Of a DNA stretch of 64,000 nt, positions 1 through 10,907 are shown piece after piece. Within the stretch, counting starts at the first letter, position 1. Every line of letters begins with the position of its first letter. Source of the stretch: Caballeronia arationis (GTDB lineage: Bacteria > Pseudomonadota > Gammaproteobacteria > Burkholderiales > Burkholderiaceae); assembly GCF_001544975.2 (NCBI RefSeq), contig NZ_FCOG02000013.1:78270-142269 (forward strand), written 5' to 3'. The notes beneath the pieces are model-generated. The model was not told the origin of the DNA. It worked only from the letters and a program-made list of their open reading frames with translations, and searched no databases. The position numbers were made by a program, and so were the translations under genes.

Positions 1-1044
1 GCCTTCGAGCGCGTCGCGCAGCGCGCGGCGAAACTCCGGCGTGCCGGGCGCGCCCGCCTTGATCGCGAGGGGCATCGCGCGGTCGAGCAGCATGCCCGCG
101 TCCCACGTATACGAGCCGAACGCCGACACCGAGCCCGGCCCGTGCTGCGCCTCGTACAGCTTGATGTACGCGAGCGCAAGGCGTTTTGCCGGATGATCGT
201 CCGGCAGTTGCGCGGCGACGAGCACCGGGCTCGTCGGCAGGAACGTGCCGTTGCAGTCGGCGCCGCACACGCGCAGGAAGTCGCGGTTGCCGGTGCCGTG
301 GTTATGGTAGATCTTGCCCTTGTAGCCGCGCATCGCGAGCGTCTTCGGCGGCAGCGCCGCGGGCGTGCCCGCCGCGCCGACGACCACCGCATCCGGCTTC
401 GCCGCGAGAATCTTGAGGATCTGGCCGGTCACGCTCGGATCGGTGCGGTTGAAGCGCTCGTTCGCGACCATCGCGATCTTGTGCAGTTGCGCGAACTTCG
501 CGACTTCCACATAGAACGTCTCGCCGAGCGCATCGGCCTGGCCGATGTACGCCATCGTCTTCACGCCGTGGTTGCTCGCGTGCTCGGCGATGGCCGACGC
601 CATCATCGCGTCGGTCTGCGGCGTCTTGAATACCCAGTGGCGCTTGGCGTCGACAGGCTCGATGATCTTCGACGATGACGCCAGTGAGATCATCGGCGTC
701 TCGCCTTCGGCCACGACATCGATCATCGCAAGCGAGTTCGGCGTGATCGACGATCCGATGATCGCGTCGACGTGGTCTTCGGAAATCAGCTTCTTCGTGG
801 TCTGCACGGCTTGCGTGGTGTCGGACGCATCGTCGAGCACGATGTAGTCGACAGGGCGCCCGCCCATTTCCTTCGGCAAGAGCGCGACAGTGTCGCGCGC
901 GGGGATGCCGAGCGATGCGGCCGGCCCCGTCAGCGAGAGCACGAGCCCGATCTTCACATGCGGCGTCTGCGCGAAGGCGCCCGCCGAAATCGCCATCGAT
1001 ACACCGACCACCCACCGTTTCAGGCCTGTTCGCCAACGCTGCAT
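1..1044 (-). CDS. Branched-chain amino acid-type ABC transporter substrate-binding protein (3' end outside window)
   Basis: The first 348 codons are visible and the C-terminus lies beyond the window edge. The start ATG at 1044 is preceded at 7 bases by GGAGA. Residues 1-25 form a typical Sec signal peptide ending in AFA, followed by a mature N-terminus with the LivJ-type opening KIGLVLSLTGPAA. The rest reads as a type I periplasmic binding fold (for example IIGSSITPNS and AVVVGAAGTPAA). Family knowledge: such lipid-free periplasmic proteins capture leucine-type amino acids, amides or aromatic acids and hand them to LivHMGF permeases. The ligand cannot be told from sequence. No permease genes are visible in the window, so the rest of the transporter, if linked, lies to the left. 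Confidence 0.85.
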   Translation of the reverse strand, partial: MQRWRTGLKRWVVGVSMAISAGAFAQTPHVKIGLVLSLTGPAASLGIPARDTVALLPKEMGGRPVDYIVLDDASDTTQAVQTTKKLISEDHVDAIIGSSITPNSLAMIDVVAEGETPMISLASSSKIIEPVDAKRHWVFKTPQTDAMMASAIAEHASNHGVKTMAYIGQADALGETFYVEVAKFAQLHKIAMVANERFNRTDPSVTGQILKILAAKPDAVVVGAAGTPAALPPKTLAMRGYKGKIYHNHGTGNRDFLRVCGADCNGTFLPTSPVLVAAQLPDDHPAKRLALAYIKLYEAQHGPGSVSAFGSYTWDAGMLLDRAMPLAIKAGAPGTPEFRRALRDALEG

Positions 1045-1155
1045 TTCGAAGTCTCCGTTTTCGTTTTTGTTGTGCATCTCAAGCTGCCGGGCAAGTGTAA
1101 GGCGCCCGGAAGCGTTGGCGCATCGGGCGAAACCCGTTGCGCCCTGTGGCCACGC

Positions 1156-2142
1156 TCACTCGTGCAGGGCCACGACTGCCTGGTCGATCGCGCCGAAAAT
1201 CGACTTGCCGGCTTCGTCGAACATTTCGATCTTCACGCTGTCGCCGAACTTCATGAACTCGGTCTGCGGCGCGCCGTGCTCGATGGTTTCGAGGCACCGC
1301 TTCTCCGCGATACAACAATAGCCGCGCTTTGCATCCTTGTTCGAGATCGTGCCCGATCCGACGATCGATCCGGCGCGCACGTTGCGCGTTTTCGCCACGT
1401 GCGCGATCAGCTGGCCGAAGTGGAACACCATGTCCGTGCCGCAATCGGGCTGGCCGACCTTCTTGCCGTTCCAGTGCACGATCATCGGGCGATGCACGCG
1501 GCCTTCGCGCCACGCGTCGCCGAGTTCGTCGGGCGTCACGGCGACCGGCGAGAACGCAGTCGCCGGCTTGCTCTGGAAGAACCCAAAGCCCTTCGCGAGT
1601 TCGGCGGGAATCAGGTGGCGCAATGAAACATCGTTGACGAGCATCAAGAGGCGCACATGCCTGAGCGCTTCGTCGGGTTTCGTGGTCATCGGCACGTCGC
1701 TCGTGATCGCGGCGACTTCTGCCTCGAAGTCGATGCCGAACGCTTCCGATGCGCACACGATGTCGTCCGTCGGGCCGATGAAGTCATCGCTGCCGCCCTG
1801 GTACATCAGCGGATCGGTCCAGAACTCGGGCGGCATCTCGGCGCCGCGCGCGCGGCGCACGAGTTCGACGTGATTCACGTAAGCAGAGCCGTCGGCCCAC
1901 TGGAACGCGCGCGGCAGCGGCGCCATGCACGACTTCGCGTCGAACGAAAACGCGTTGCGCGCGCGGCCCTGATTGAGCGCTTCGTAGAGATCGAGCAGTT
2001 GCGGCGCGTAGAAGGTCCAGTCGTCGAGCGCGCGCTGCAGCGTGCCGGCGATCGCATCCGCGATCGCCGCCGTGCGCAGGTCGCGGGAAACGACGATCAG
2101 CTGACCATCGCGCGTGCCGTCCTTCAGCGTGGCAAGTTTCAT
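1156..2142 (-). CDS. Fumarylacetoacetate hydrolase family protein
   Basis: This 328-residue protein starts MKLATLKDGTRDG at 2142; an upstream open frame exists but is antisense to the neighbouring regulator. The C-terminal FAH fold shows the divalent-metal motif at Glu140/Glu142 (FGIDFEAEVAAI), followed by the conserved GSIVGSGTISN segment. FAH enzymes are cytosolic metal-dependent C-C hydrolases acting on acylpyruvates such as fumarylacetoacetate in tyrosine catabolism. No hmgA or maleylacetoacetate isomerase is adjacent, so the exact substrate is uncertain. The gene is divergent from the IclR regulator at 2236, with about 90 bases between them, which makes it a plausible target of that regulator (inference). 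Confidence 0.88.
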   Translation of the reverse strand: MKLATLKDGTRDGQLIVVSRDLRTAAIADAIAGTLQRALDDWTFYAPQLLDLYEALNQGRARNAFSFDAKSCMAPLPRAFQWADGSAYVNHVELVRRARGAEMPPEFWTDPLMYQGGSDDFIGPTDDIVCASEAFGIDFEAEVAAITSDVPMTTKPDEALRHVRLLMLVNDVSLRHLIPAELAKGFGFFQSKPATAFSPVAVTPDELGDAWREGRVHRPMIVHWNGKKVGQPDCGTDMVFHFGQLIAHVAKTRNVRAGSIVGSGTISNKDAKRGYCCIAEKRCLETIEHGAPQTEFMKFGDSVKIEMFDEAGKSIFGAIDQAVVALHE

Positions 2143-2235
2143 AGGGTGACTTGGTGGTGTGGGATGACGATGAGGGAAATCTATTTTACGATGGTGAATC
2201 CGGGGCGGGGCACGCCGCTCGCTCGCAAATTTCCC

Positions 2236-3075
2236 ATGTCCTCCAAATTTCCCCAGTCCGCCGACGAAACCGATGACACCTCCGAAACCGCCGACGCCAT
2301 TGAAGGCGGCGAAGAAAAGGCGCGCTCCGGCATCCAGTCGATCGAAGTCGGGTTCCGGCTGCTCAACGTCCTGACTCACGAACCGCGCGCGATGATGCTG
2401 CGCGATCTCGCGCAGCGCGCCGGCATGAGCCCGGCGAAGGCGCATCGCTATCTCGTGAGTTTTCAGCGGCTTGGGCTCGCATCGCAGGACCCGGTGTCCG
2501 GGCGCTACGAACTCGGCGGCTTCGCGTTGCAGATGGGACTTGCGCGGCTCGCGCGCGTCGATGGCGTGAAGCTCGCGCGCATCGCACTCTCCGAACTGCG
2601 CGACAGGCTCGATCAGACCGTCGGCATCGCGGTGTGGGGCAACCAGGGACCGACCGTCGTTCACTGGATGGAATCGAGTTATCCCGCGAAGGCGTCGCTG
2701 AAACTCGGCGACGTGATGCCGCTGCTTTCGTCGGCGACCGGGCTGCTGTTCGCCGCGTATCTGCCGCGCAGCAAGACGCAAGCGATGCTCGAGCGCGAAC
2801 TCGCGGCGACGCGCAAGACGATGGCGGAGATCGAACCGCTACTCGCCGAGGTGCGCGAACATGGCGCGGCGCGCATCGAAGGCATGCTGCTGCCGACGAT
2901 CCACGCGTTCTGCACGCCCGTCTTCGATTCGACCGGCGATCTCGCGCTCGGGCTGATCGCACTCGGACACGAAGGCGCGTTCGATACGCGCTGGGGCGGT
3001 GAAATCGATTCCGCGCTACGCGCATGCGCGGCGGATCTTTCATATCAACTGGGATACTCCGAGCAGGAGCGCTGA
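2236..3075 (+). CDS. IclR family transcriptional regulator
   Basis: A 279-residue protein. An acidic N-terminal tail (residues 8-30) precedes a winged helix-turn-helix at about 34-95 (GIQSIEVGFRLLNVL, then LRDLAQRAGMSPAKAHRYL). An IclR effector domain follows, including LSSATGLLFAAYLP and the C-terminal ALGLIALG strand. IclR proteins bind small organic acids and usually repress, sometimes activate, a divergent catabolic operon. Here the divergent gene is the FAH-family hydrolase. The start is ambiguous: ATG 2236 (MSSKFPQ) fits the usual family length, while the in-frame ATG at 2191 has a purine-rich GAGGGAAA upstream and would add 15 residues. Confidence 0.9.
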   Translation: MSSKFPQSADETDDTSETADAIEGGEEKARSGIQSIEVGFRLLNVLTHEPRAMMLRDLAQRAGMSPAKAHRYLVSFQRLGLASQDPVSGRYELGGFALQMGLARLARVDGVKLARIALSELRDRLDQTVGIAVWGNQGPTVVHWMESSYPAKASLKLGDVMPLLSSATGLLFAAYLPRSKTQAMLERELAATRKTMAEIEPLLAEVREHGAARIEGMLLPTIHAFCTPVFDSTGDLALGLIALGHEGAFDTRWGGEIDSALRACAADLSYQLGYSEQER

Positions 3076-3211
3076 CCCGCAATCGACGCTAACGTGACGT
3101 AACGTAACGCGATGCGAAAGCGCGGAACATCGCTTTCGCGGGGCGTGTCATAAGCGTTTGCCCCTTTCCCCGCGTTCGCACGCGTTCGCCACGCACACAA
3201 AGCCCGTTCCG

Positions 3212-4450
3212 ATGCCGCTTTTCCCCTTACGCCGCCCGCGCCCCGCCGATGGCGAGCCGCGCAGCGGCGCTTCCCGTCCCCCGGATTCCCGGCCGCCGCG
3301 CCGCTGGGGCCGCTGGGCGCTGGTGCTGCTCGCGGTCGTCGCGTTGCACTGGAGTGCGGCACGCTGGGTCGGGCGCAACGGGAACGCGTCGAACCCGCCA
3401 CCCGCCGACGACGTGCCGGTGCAGGTCGCGCTGCTCACGCCGAAGCCGGTCGAACAGGCGCCGCCGCCCGCAGCGCCCGCGGCGCCCGTTGCCCCGCCGG
3501 CCGTGCCGAAGCCAGCGCCGAAACCCGCCGCGCCGCAGCCAAAGCCGGCTGCACCGGTATTGAGCGTTGCGCGCGACGACGCCCGTGCGCAGCCCGCCGC
3601 CGCGCCTGGCGCGGCCAGCGCAGCGGCGGCCTCGCAGGCCGCTGCGGCATCGGCGGCGAATGCGACGGCAAACGCATCAGCGAAATCGGCGCCCCCCGCA
3701 TCCGGCGACAAATTCGACGTCCCGCCAACGGGCGAGCTGCGCTATGACACGCTCGTGAACGGCGTGATGAACCAGACGGGCACGATCCACTGGATCAACG
3801 ACGGCCAGCACTACGAGATGGTCGTCTCGATCCCGATTCCGTTCGTCGGCCCTTACGTCTATTCGAGCCACGGCCACCTCGACGGCTTCGGCATCGCGCC
3901 CGAGCAGTATTCCGAGCAACGCGGCCGCCGCGCCGCCGACGTCACGATCTTCAATCGCGAGTCGAAGCAACTCGTCTACACACGCACGCCAGCGAGCCAG
4001 CCGCTCGCCGATGGCGCGCAGGATCGCTTCAGCGTGTTCATGCAACTCGCGAGCCTCGTGCGGGGCGCCCCCGACAAGTACACGCCGGGCGTGGCGCGCC
4101 AGTTCAGCGTTGCGGATAACGACAGCAACGAAGTCTGGTCGTTCGAAACTGTCGGCGATGAAACCGTGCAGGCTCGCGGCGGCGCGATGAGCGCGCGCCA
4201 CTTTACGCGTCTGCCCCGCCGCGAGGGCGATCGCCGTCGAATCGACGTGTGGCTCGCGCCATCGCTCGGCTGGCTGCCGGCGCGCATCGTGCAAACCGAG
4301 CCGAACGGCCTGCAGATTGAACTGGTGTGGCGCGGCAAGCTGCAACCGCCCGCCGCACCGGCACCCGATGGCACCGGAACTAGCGGCCCGGGCACGACAG
4401 ATGCGTCAGACGAATCCGCGCCCGCGGCCTTACAGCCCGAGAAACCCTAG
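3212..4450 (+). CDS. DUF3108 domain protein with membrane anchor and Pro/Ala linker
   Basis: A 412-residue protein starting at ATG 3212; an in-frame TTG at 3158 is possible but lacks support. Residues 1-33 are basic and proline-rich. A single membrane segment lies at about 34-50, followed by a long low-complexity Pro/Ala/Lys linker to about 165, resembling the periplasm-spanning part of TonB-like proteins. The C-terminal domain (about 178-400, beginning FDVPPTGELRYDTLVNG) matches the DUF3108 type: it has no known enzyme activity and is thought to be a periplasmic beta-rich domain. The tail is again Pro/Ser/Thr-rich. Topology (N-in, domain in the periplasm) is inferred. The function is unknown. 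Confidence 0.8.
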   Translation: MPLFPLRRPRPADGEPRSGASRPPDSRPPRRWGRWALVLLAVVALHWSAARWVGRNGNASNPPPADDVPVQVALLTPKPVEQAPPPAAPAAPVAPPAVPKPAPKPAAPQPKPAAPVLSVARDDARAQPAAAPGAASAAAASQAAAASAANATANASAKSAPPASGDKFDVPPTGELRYDTLVNGVMNQTGTIHWINDGQHYEMVVSIPIPFVGPYVYSSHGHLDGFGIAPEQYSEQRGRRAADVTIFNRESKQLVYTRTPASQPLADGAQDRFSVFMQLASLVRGAPDKYTPGVARQFSVADNDSNEVWSFETVGDETVQARGGAMSARHFTRLPRREGDRRRIDVWLAPSLGWLPARIVQTEPNGLQIELVWRGKLQPPAAPAPDGTGTSGPGTTDASDESAPAALQPEKP

Positions 4451-4520
4451 CGATGACCGGGGCCCGATCGGGATGAAGTAAGCAGGGCGCCATCCGCAAT
4501 CGCATTTTTACGGAGCCAAC

Positions 4521-5309
4521 ATGCAGGTGACGATCAACGGTATCGACACGCGTTATGTGCTGAGCAACGAAGGCGGCGGCCCATGGCTGACCTTCATCCA
4601 CCAGCTGGCCGGCGACCTGTCGGTGTGGGACCAGCAGGCCGGCTATTTCCGCAACGATTACACCGTGCTGCGTTATGACCTGCGCGGCCACGGCGAGACG
4701 GCGGTGTCGCCCGGCGCGTTCAACATCAGGGATCTCGCCGACGACCTCGCCGAACTACTGCACAAACTCGGCGCACCGAGCACGCACGTGGTCGGCCTGT
4801 CGATTGGTGGGATGGTCGCGCAACAGTTCGCCGTCGACCACGGCTCGCTTGTCGATACTTTGACCGTCGTGGGCGCGCCCGCCTTCACGCCTGAAGACGC
4901 ACGTCCCATTTTTGGGCAGCGCGCGGCATCCGTGCGCGAAAACGGCGCAGCGAGTATTGTGGAAGCAACACTCGAACGATGGCTCACGGCAGAGTTCCGG
5001 CAACGGCATCCCGAAGTGGTCGAGCAGATTCGCGAAACGATCCTGCGCACGCCACCAGAGGGTTTCGCGCGCGCTGCCGAGGCCGTTAGCGATTTCGATG
5101 TACGCGAAAAACTGGGTTCGGTGGCAAAGCCCACGCTCGTCGTTGCCGGAAGGCACGACGCGGGCACGCCGAATGCTGCTTCCAGGCTGATCGCCGACAC
5201 CGTGCCGGGTGCGCTTTTTGAAACACTCGACGCGGCGCATCTGTCCCCGATCGAGTCCTCAACGCAATTTACCGCGCTTCTTGGAACATTTTTGCGCAAT
5301 TCTGTCTAA
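4521..5309 (+). CDS. Alpha/beta hydrolase, 3-oxoadipate enol-lactonase-like
   Basis: This 262-residue protein has the alpha/beta hydrolase fold. It shows an oxyanion-region FIHQLAGDLSVW in place of the usual HG motif, the nucleophile elbow GLSIGG with Ser94, an acid residue in VVAGRHDAGTP, and His in LDAAHLSPIE near the C-terminus. Overall it resembles PcaD, which opens 3-oxoadipate enol-lactone in protocatechuate degradation. No other pca genes are adjacent, so the substrate is not established. The start ATG follows TACGGAGCCAAC. Codon use looks slightly less GC-extreme than its neighbours, but not enough to claim transfer. Confidence 0.85.
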   Translation: MQVTINGIDTRYVLSNEGGGPWLTFIHQLAGDLSVWDQQAGYFRNDYTVLRYDLRGHGETAVSPGAFNIRDLADDLAELLHKLGAPSTHVVGLSIGGMVAQQFAVDHGSLVDTLTVVGAPAFTPEDARPIFGQRAASVRENGAASIVEATLERWLTAEFRQRHPEVVEQIRETILRTPPEGFARAAEAVSDFDVREKLGSVAKPTLVVAGRHDAGTPNAASRLIADTVPGALFETLDAAHLSPIESSTQFTALLGTFLRNSV

Positions 5310-5423
5310 AAGAAAGCCTCGATGGGCTTCTGGCAACACGTCGAGGCCACCCCTTGAATTCCAACCCAAGCGCTCCACTTATGGTGCAGGATGCCAGGAG
5401 CAACAGGAATAAGGAGTGTCGCC

Positions 5424-5681
5424 ATGCAAATGATCTACAACAGCCCTAACTATTGCGTTGTGGAGTTCCCGCCGCAGGACAACCATCTGGCGATGAAGGC
5501 CGGCGGCTACGAGATCGTCGACAAGAACACTCAGCGCGAAATCTTCATCGATGGCGCGCTGGCGGCCAAGTTTCGCGAACATGTCCAGAAGTTGATCGAA
5601 GAAGAACCGTCGCTCGAAGATGTCGACGAGTTCCTGGGTCAGTTCGACGTTCTGATGAACCAGCCGGTGATCCTTCACTGA
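5424..5681 (+). CDS. DUF3567 family protein
   Basis: An 85-residue acidic protein starting MQMIYNSPNYCVVEF. ATG 5424 is chosen because AAGGAG lies 8 bases upstream, whereas the longer open frame has no such site. I recognise it as the DUF3567 family, conserved among betaproteobacteria. The sequence is soluble, has no signal peptide or membrane segment, and ends in an acidic helix (EEPSLEDVDEFLGQF). No function is established for the family. It is monocistronic, with a strong terminator 68 bases downstream. Confidence 0.85.
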   Translation: MQMIYNSPNYCVVEFPPQDNHLAMKAGGYEIVDKNTQREIFIDGALAAKFREHVQKLIEEEPSLEDVDEFLGQFDVLMNQPVILH

Positions 5682-5748
5682 CTCGACCAACGGGTCACAG
5701 AGTGCGGCGCCCAGAGCCGCATCGACCTCACAGGTGACACCCCCACGA

Positions 5749-5779
5749 AGCCCCGGCGCGCAATGCGCCGGGGCTTTTT
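5749..5779 (+). terminator. Rho-independent terminator after the DUF3567 gene
   Basis: A GC-rich perfect stem AGCCCCGGCGC / GCGCCGGGGCT with a short loop, followed by a TTTTT run. It separates the DUF3567 gene from metH. Confidence 0.9.
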
Positions 5780-5888
5780 GCCAGATGGGCGCGCCTTGCC
5801 CGTCGAGCCTCTCGTGGCGGCGACGGCCTTCTGGCCGTCCGGCTACAATGACAGGCTAACTTCTTACCTGGTGCGAGCCTTGCCTGTC

Positions 5889-6971
5889 ATGAACGAGACC
5901 GCCAATTCAACCGCCCCGGCCACCGCCGGACGCCCGCCACGCCGCGAATACACGCGCGGCGCGACGCTGCCCGCGCTGCTGCAACGGCGCATCCTCATAC
6001 TCGACGGCGCGATGGGCACGATGATCCAGCGCTACAAGCTCGACGAGGCAGCCTATCGCGGCGAGCGCTTCAAGGACTACGGGCGCGACATCAAGGGCAA
6101 CAACGAATTGCTGTCGATCACGCAGCCGCAGGTCATTCGCGAGATCCACGACCAGTACCTCGCGGCCGGCGCCGACATCGTCGAAACGAACACTTTCGGT
6201 GCAACGCGCGTCGCCCAGGCCGACTACGGCATGGAAGAACTCGCCGCCGAGATGAACCGCGAATCGGTGAAGGTCGCGCGCGAGGCGTGCGACAAACACT
6301 CGACACCGGACAAGCCGCGCTTCGTCGCGGGCGCGATCGGGCCGACGCCGAAGACCGCAAGCATCTCGCCCGACGTGAACGATCCGGGTGCGCGCAACGT
6401 GACCTTCGACGAGTTGCGCGAGGCCTACTACGAGCAGGCGAAGGCGCTGCTCGAAGCGGGCTGCGATCTCTTCCTGGTCGAGACGATTTTCGACACGCTG
6501 AACGCGAAGGCCGCGCTTTTCGCGCTGGACCAGTTGTTCGAGGACACCGGCGAACTCCTGCCGATCATGGTTTCGGGCACGGTCACGGATGCGTCCGGAC
6601 GGATTCTTTCGGGACAGACCGTCGAGGCATTCTGGAATTCGCTGCGTCACGCGCGGCCGCTGACGTTCGGCCTGAACTGCGCGCTCGGTGCCGCGCTGAT
6701 GCGTCCGTATATCGCCGAACTGGCGAAGCTCTGCGATACGTACGTGTCGTGCTATCCGAACGCGGGCCTGCCGAATCCGATGAGCGATACGGGCTTCGAC
6801 GAAACGCCCGATGTGACGTCCGGCCTGCTGAAGGAGTTCGCCGAAGCGGGGCTCGTGAATCTCGCGGGCGGCTGCTGCGGGACGACGCCAGAGCACATTG
6901 CGGAGATCGCGAAGGCGCTTGCCGATGTGAAGCCGCGCAAGTGGCCGTCGCACTATCGCGACGCCGCCTGA
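5889..6971 (+). CDS. metH: Methionine synthase, homocysteine-binding (zinc) half
   Basis: A 360-residue protein corresponding to the N-terminal module of cobalamin-dependent methionine synthase. It shows the [10 protein letters not shown] opening, the ETNTFGATR motif, and the zinc/homocysteine cysteines in FGLNCALG and [10 protein letters not shown]. In this module Zn2+ activates the homocysteine thiolate for methyl transfer from methylcobalamin. ATG 5889 is used; a longer frame to 5763 runs into the upstream terminator. The cobalamin and folate modules are on the next gene, 39 bases downstream, so the E. coli-type single chain is encoded here as two polypeptides that must act together. The stop is followed by a normal intergenic stretch, not a frameshift. 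Confidence 0.92.
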   Translation: MNETANSTAPATAGRPPRREYTRGATLPALLQRRILILDGAMGTMIQRYKLDEAAYRGERFKDYGRDIKGNNELLSITQPQVIREIHDQYLAAGADIVETNTFGATRVAQADYGMEELAAEMNRESVKVAREACDKHSTPDKPRFVAGAIGPTPKTASISPDVNDPGARNVTFDELREAYYEQAKALLEAGCDLFLVETIFDTLNAKAALFALDQLFEDTGELLPIMVSGTVTDASGRILSGQTVEAFWNSLRHARPLTFGLNCALGAALMRPYIAELAKLCDTYVSCYPNAGLPNPMSDTGFDETPDVTSGLLKEFAEAGLVNLAGGCCGTTPEHIAEIAKALADVKPRKWPSHYRDAA

Positions 6972-7010
6972 TTTCGGCCCCATAACGACAACCATACCGC
7001 ACAGCACACC

Positions 7011-9728
<2,718 letters not shown>

Positions 9729-9881
9729 AACGCGCGGTTAAACGCCTCATGAACATACGCGCCGCGTGATACGGAAAAACAACGCGCAGCGCGGCCAGAA
9801 CTTTTTTATTTCCGTAGACTTGGCGTTGCGAATGTCCGTCATGGCGACGGTCACGCATATCTTTGTCACGGAGAAAGCCGC

Positions 9882-10079
9882 ATGAAGAAGCTGACGCCCG
9901 TTTTGGCCGTTGCCGCAGCCATCCTGTTCACGTCCGGTTCCGCTGCGTTCGCGCAGCCGGCGAGCAGCGTGTCGTCGTATTCCCCGCCGATGACCGAGCA
10001 CAAGAAGAAGCCGAAAAAACCCAAGGCGAAGAAAGGCGCGAGCGCGCCCGCGGCGGATACCAACGGTCAGACGCAGTAA
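9882..10079 (+). CDS. Small exported lysine-rich protein
   Basis: A 65-residue predicted exported peptide. Residues 1-24 form a clear signal sequence (MKKLTPVLAVAAAILFTSG, then AAFA before the mature part). The mature 40 residues are hydrophilic with a Lys/Pro stretch (HKKKPKKPKAKKG) and an Ala/Thr tail. GGAGAAAGCCGC precedes the ATG. No domain is recognisable. Similar tiny periplasmic basic proteins are common in Burkholderia and lack known roles. A strong terminator follows at 10148. Confidence 0.7.
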   Translation: MKKLTPVLAVAAAILFTSGSAAFAQPASSVSSYSPPMTEHKKKPKKPKAKKGASAPAADTNGQTQ

Positions 10080-10147
10080 CGCAGGTCACCGGGCTTTGCG
10101 GTTCCCCGTAGCGCAGGACGCAGGCAGCAACGAGAAGAGCCAGGAAG

Positions 10148-10182
10148 AAAAAACCCGCATCGTCGCCGATGCGGGTTTTTTT
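10148..10182. terminator. Bidirectional terminator
   Basis: The stem ACCCGCATCG / CGATGCGGGT is flanked by an A-run on the left and a T-run on the right. It can therefore serve both the small exported protein (plus strand) and the convergent DUF1840 gene (minus strand). Confidence 0.9.
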
Positions 10183-10251
10183 GCGCGAGCGCGCTCCACG
10201 ATGACGACGGTATTCAGCGCTTCCTTAATCCGGCACGCGCAGCGCTGCGCG

Positions 10252-10578
10252 TCAGACGCCCCACAGAATGTCTGTGTTCGCCTTCTGTGCCAGGCGCAGC
10301 ATGTCGAGAAACGGGTAGGCGCGCTGCGCGAGGCCGATCGGGATTTCGTGCGGCTCGTGGCCTTCTTCGCCTTCGTGGAAATGCCCGTCGTGCTCGGCAC
10401 GTTCTTTCTTGTCGACGACCACAGCGGCTTCCAGCTTTTGAATCGCAGCAGGCAGCTCGTCATGAGTGATGACCCCGCGCGCGCTCAGATGTTTGCCGAT
10501 GATGCCGAGCAGATACTCCGCCAGGTTATCGAGCATCATCACGTCGGGCGCAGCACTGGTTTTGAAAGTGATCAGCAT
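10252..10578 (-). CDS. DUF1840 family protein
   Basis: A 108-residue protein starting MLITFKTSAAPDVMML. ATG 10578 is chosen because AAGGA lies upstream at good spacing, and the longer frame would run into the argS upstream region. It matches the DUF1840 family: a conserved N-terminal strand, a helical middle (LAEYLLGIIGKH), an acidic His-rich stretch (EHDGHFHEGEEGHEPHE) that could bind metal, and a C-terminal helix with PFLDMLRLAQKA. The protein is predicted cytosolic. The function is unknown. Confidence 0.82.
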   Translation of the reverse strand: MLITFKTSAAPDVMMLDNLAEYLLGIIGKHLSARGVITHDELPAAIQKLEAAVVVDKKERAEHDGHFHEGEEGHEPHEIPIGLAQRAYPFLDMLRLAQKANTDILWGV

Positions 10579-10907
10579 GGCAAGGTCCTTTTCCTTATGT
10601 TGGGTTGTTAGCGAAACGCGTCGGCGGCGTATCGGACACATGCGCCCCGAAGCGTGGGTTTCCCCACTGTTTCCCTGAGTGTTTCCCTGACAGCGACCCT
10701 GATTCGACATATTAGCACCTGCTAAAATCCGGTTTCGACATCCGGGGCAATCGGAATCGTCGCAAAGTGTGGAGCGCGCGAGAAGCCGCCGCATCCACAT
10801 CCGCCTGCCCGGGTTGGGTCGCGCTCTTTGCCGGCGCGCGGGCTGAAACATTACGCGCCCGCGCCGGCCACATCACACTGGACCCGGTCCACTGGATCAC
10901 ACTCAGC
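10579..10907. other. Divergent intergenic region between the DUF1840 gene and argS
   Basis: The region holds the divergent promoters, which I could not assign firmly. A small dyad TTAGCAC-CT-GCTAA (10711-10725) overlaps a TAAAAT (10723-10728) that could be the argS -10. A repeated GTTTCCCTGA lies at 10668-10690. No gene was supported here. Confidence 0.35.

Noticed and set aside
5822..5888. Hairpin GACGGCC/GGCCGTC and the pair GACAGGC/GCCTGTC before metH, considered as a riboswitch
   Set aside because: The likely -10 (TACAAT, 5844-5849) overlaps the pairing region, and no SAH, SAM or cobalamin riboswitch core is present.
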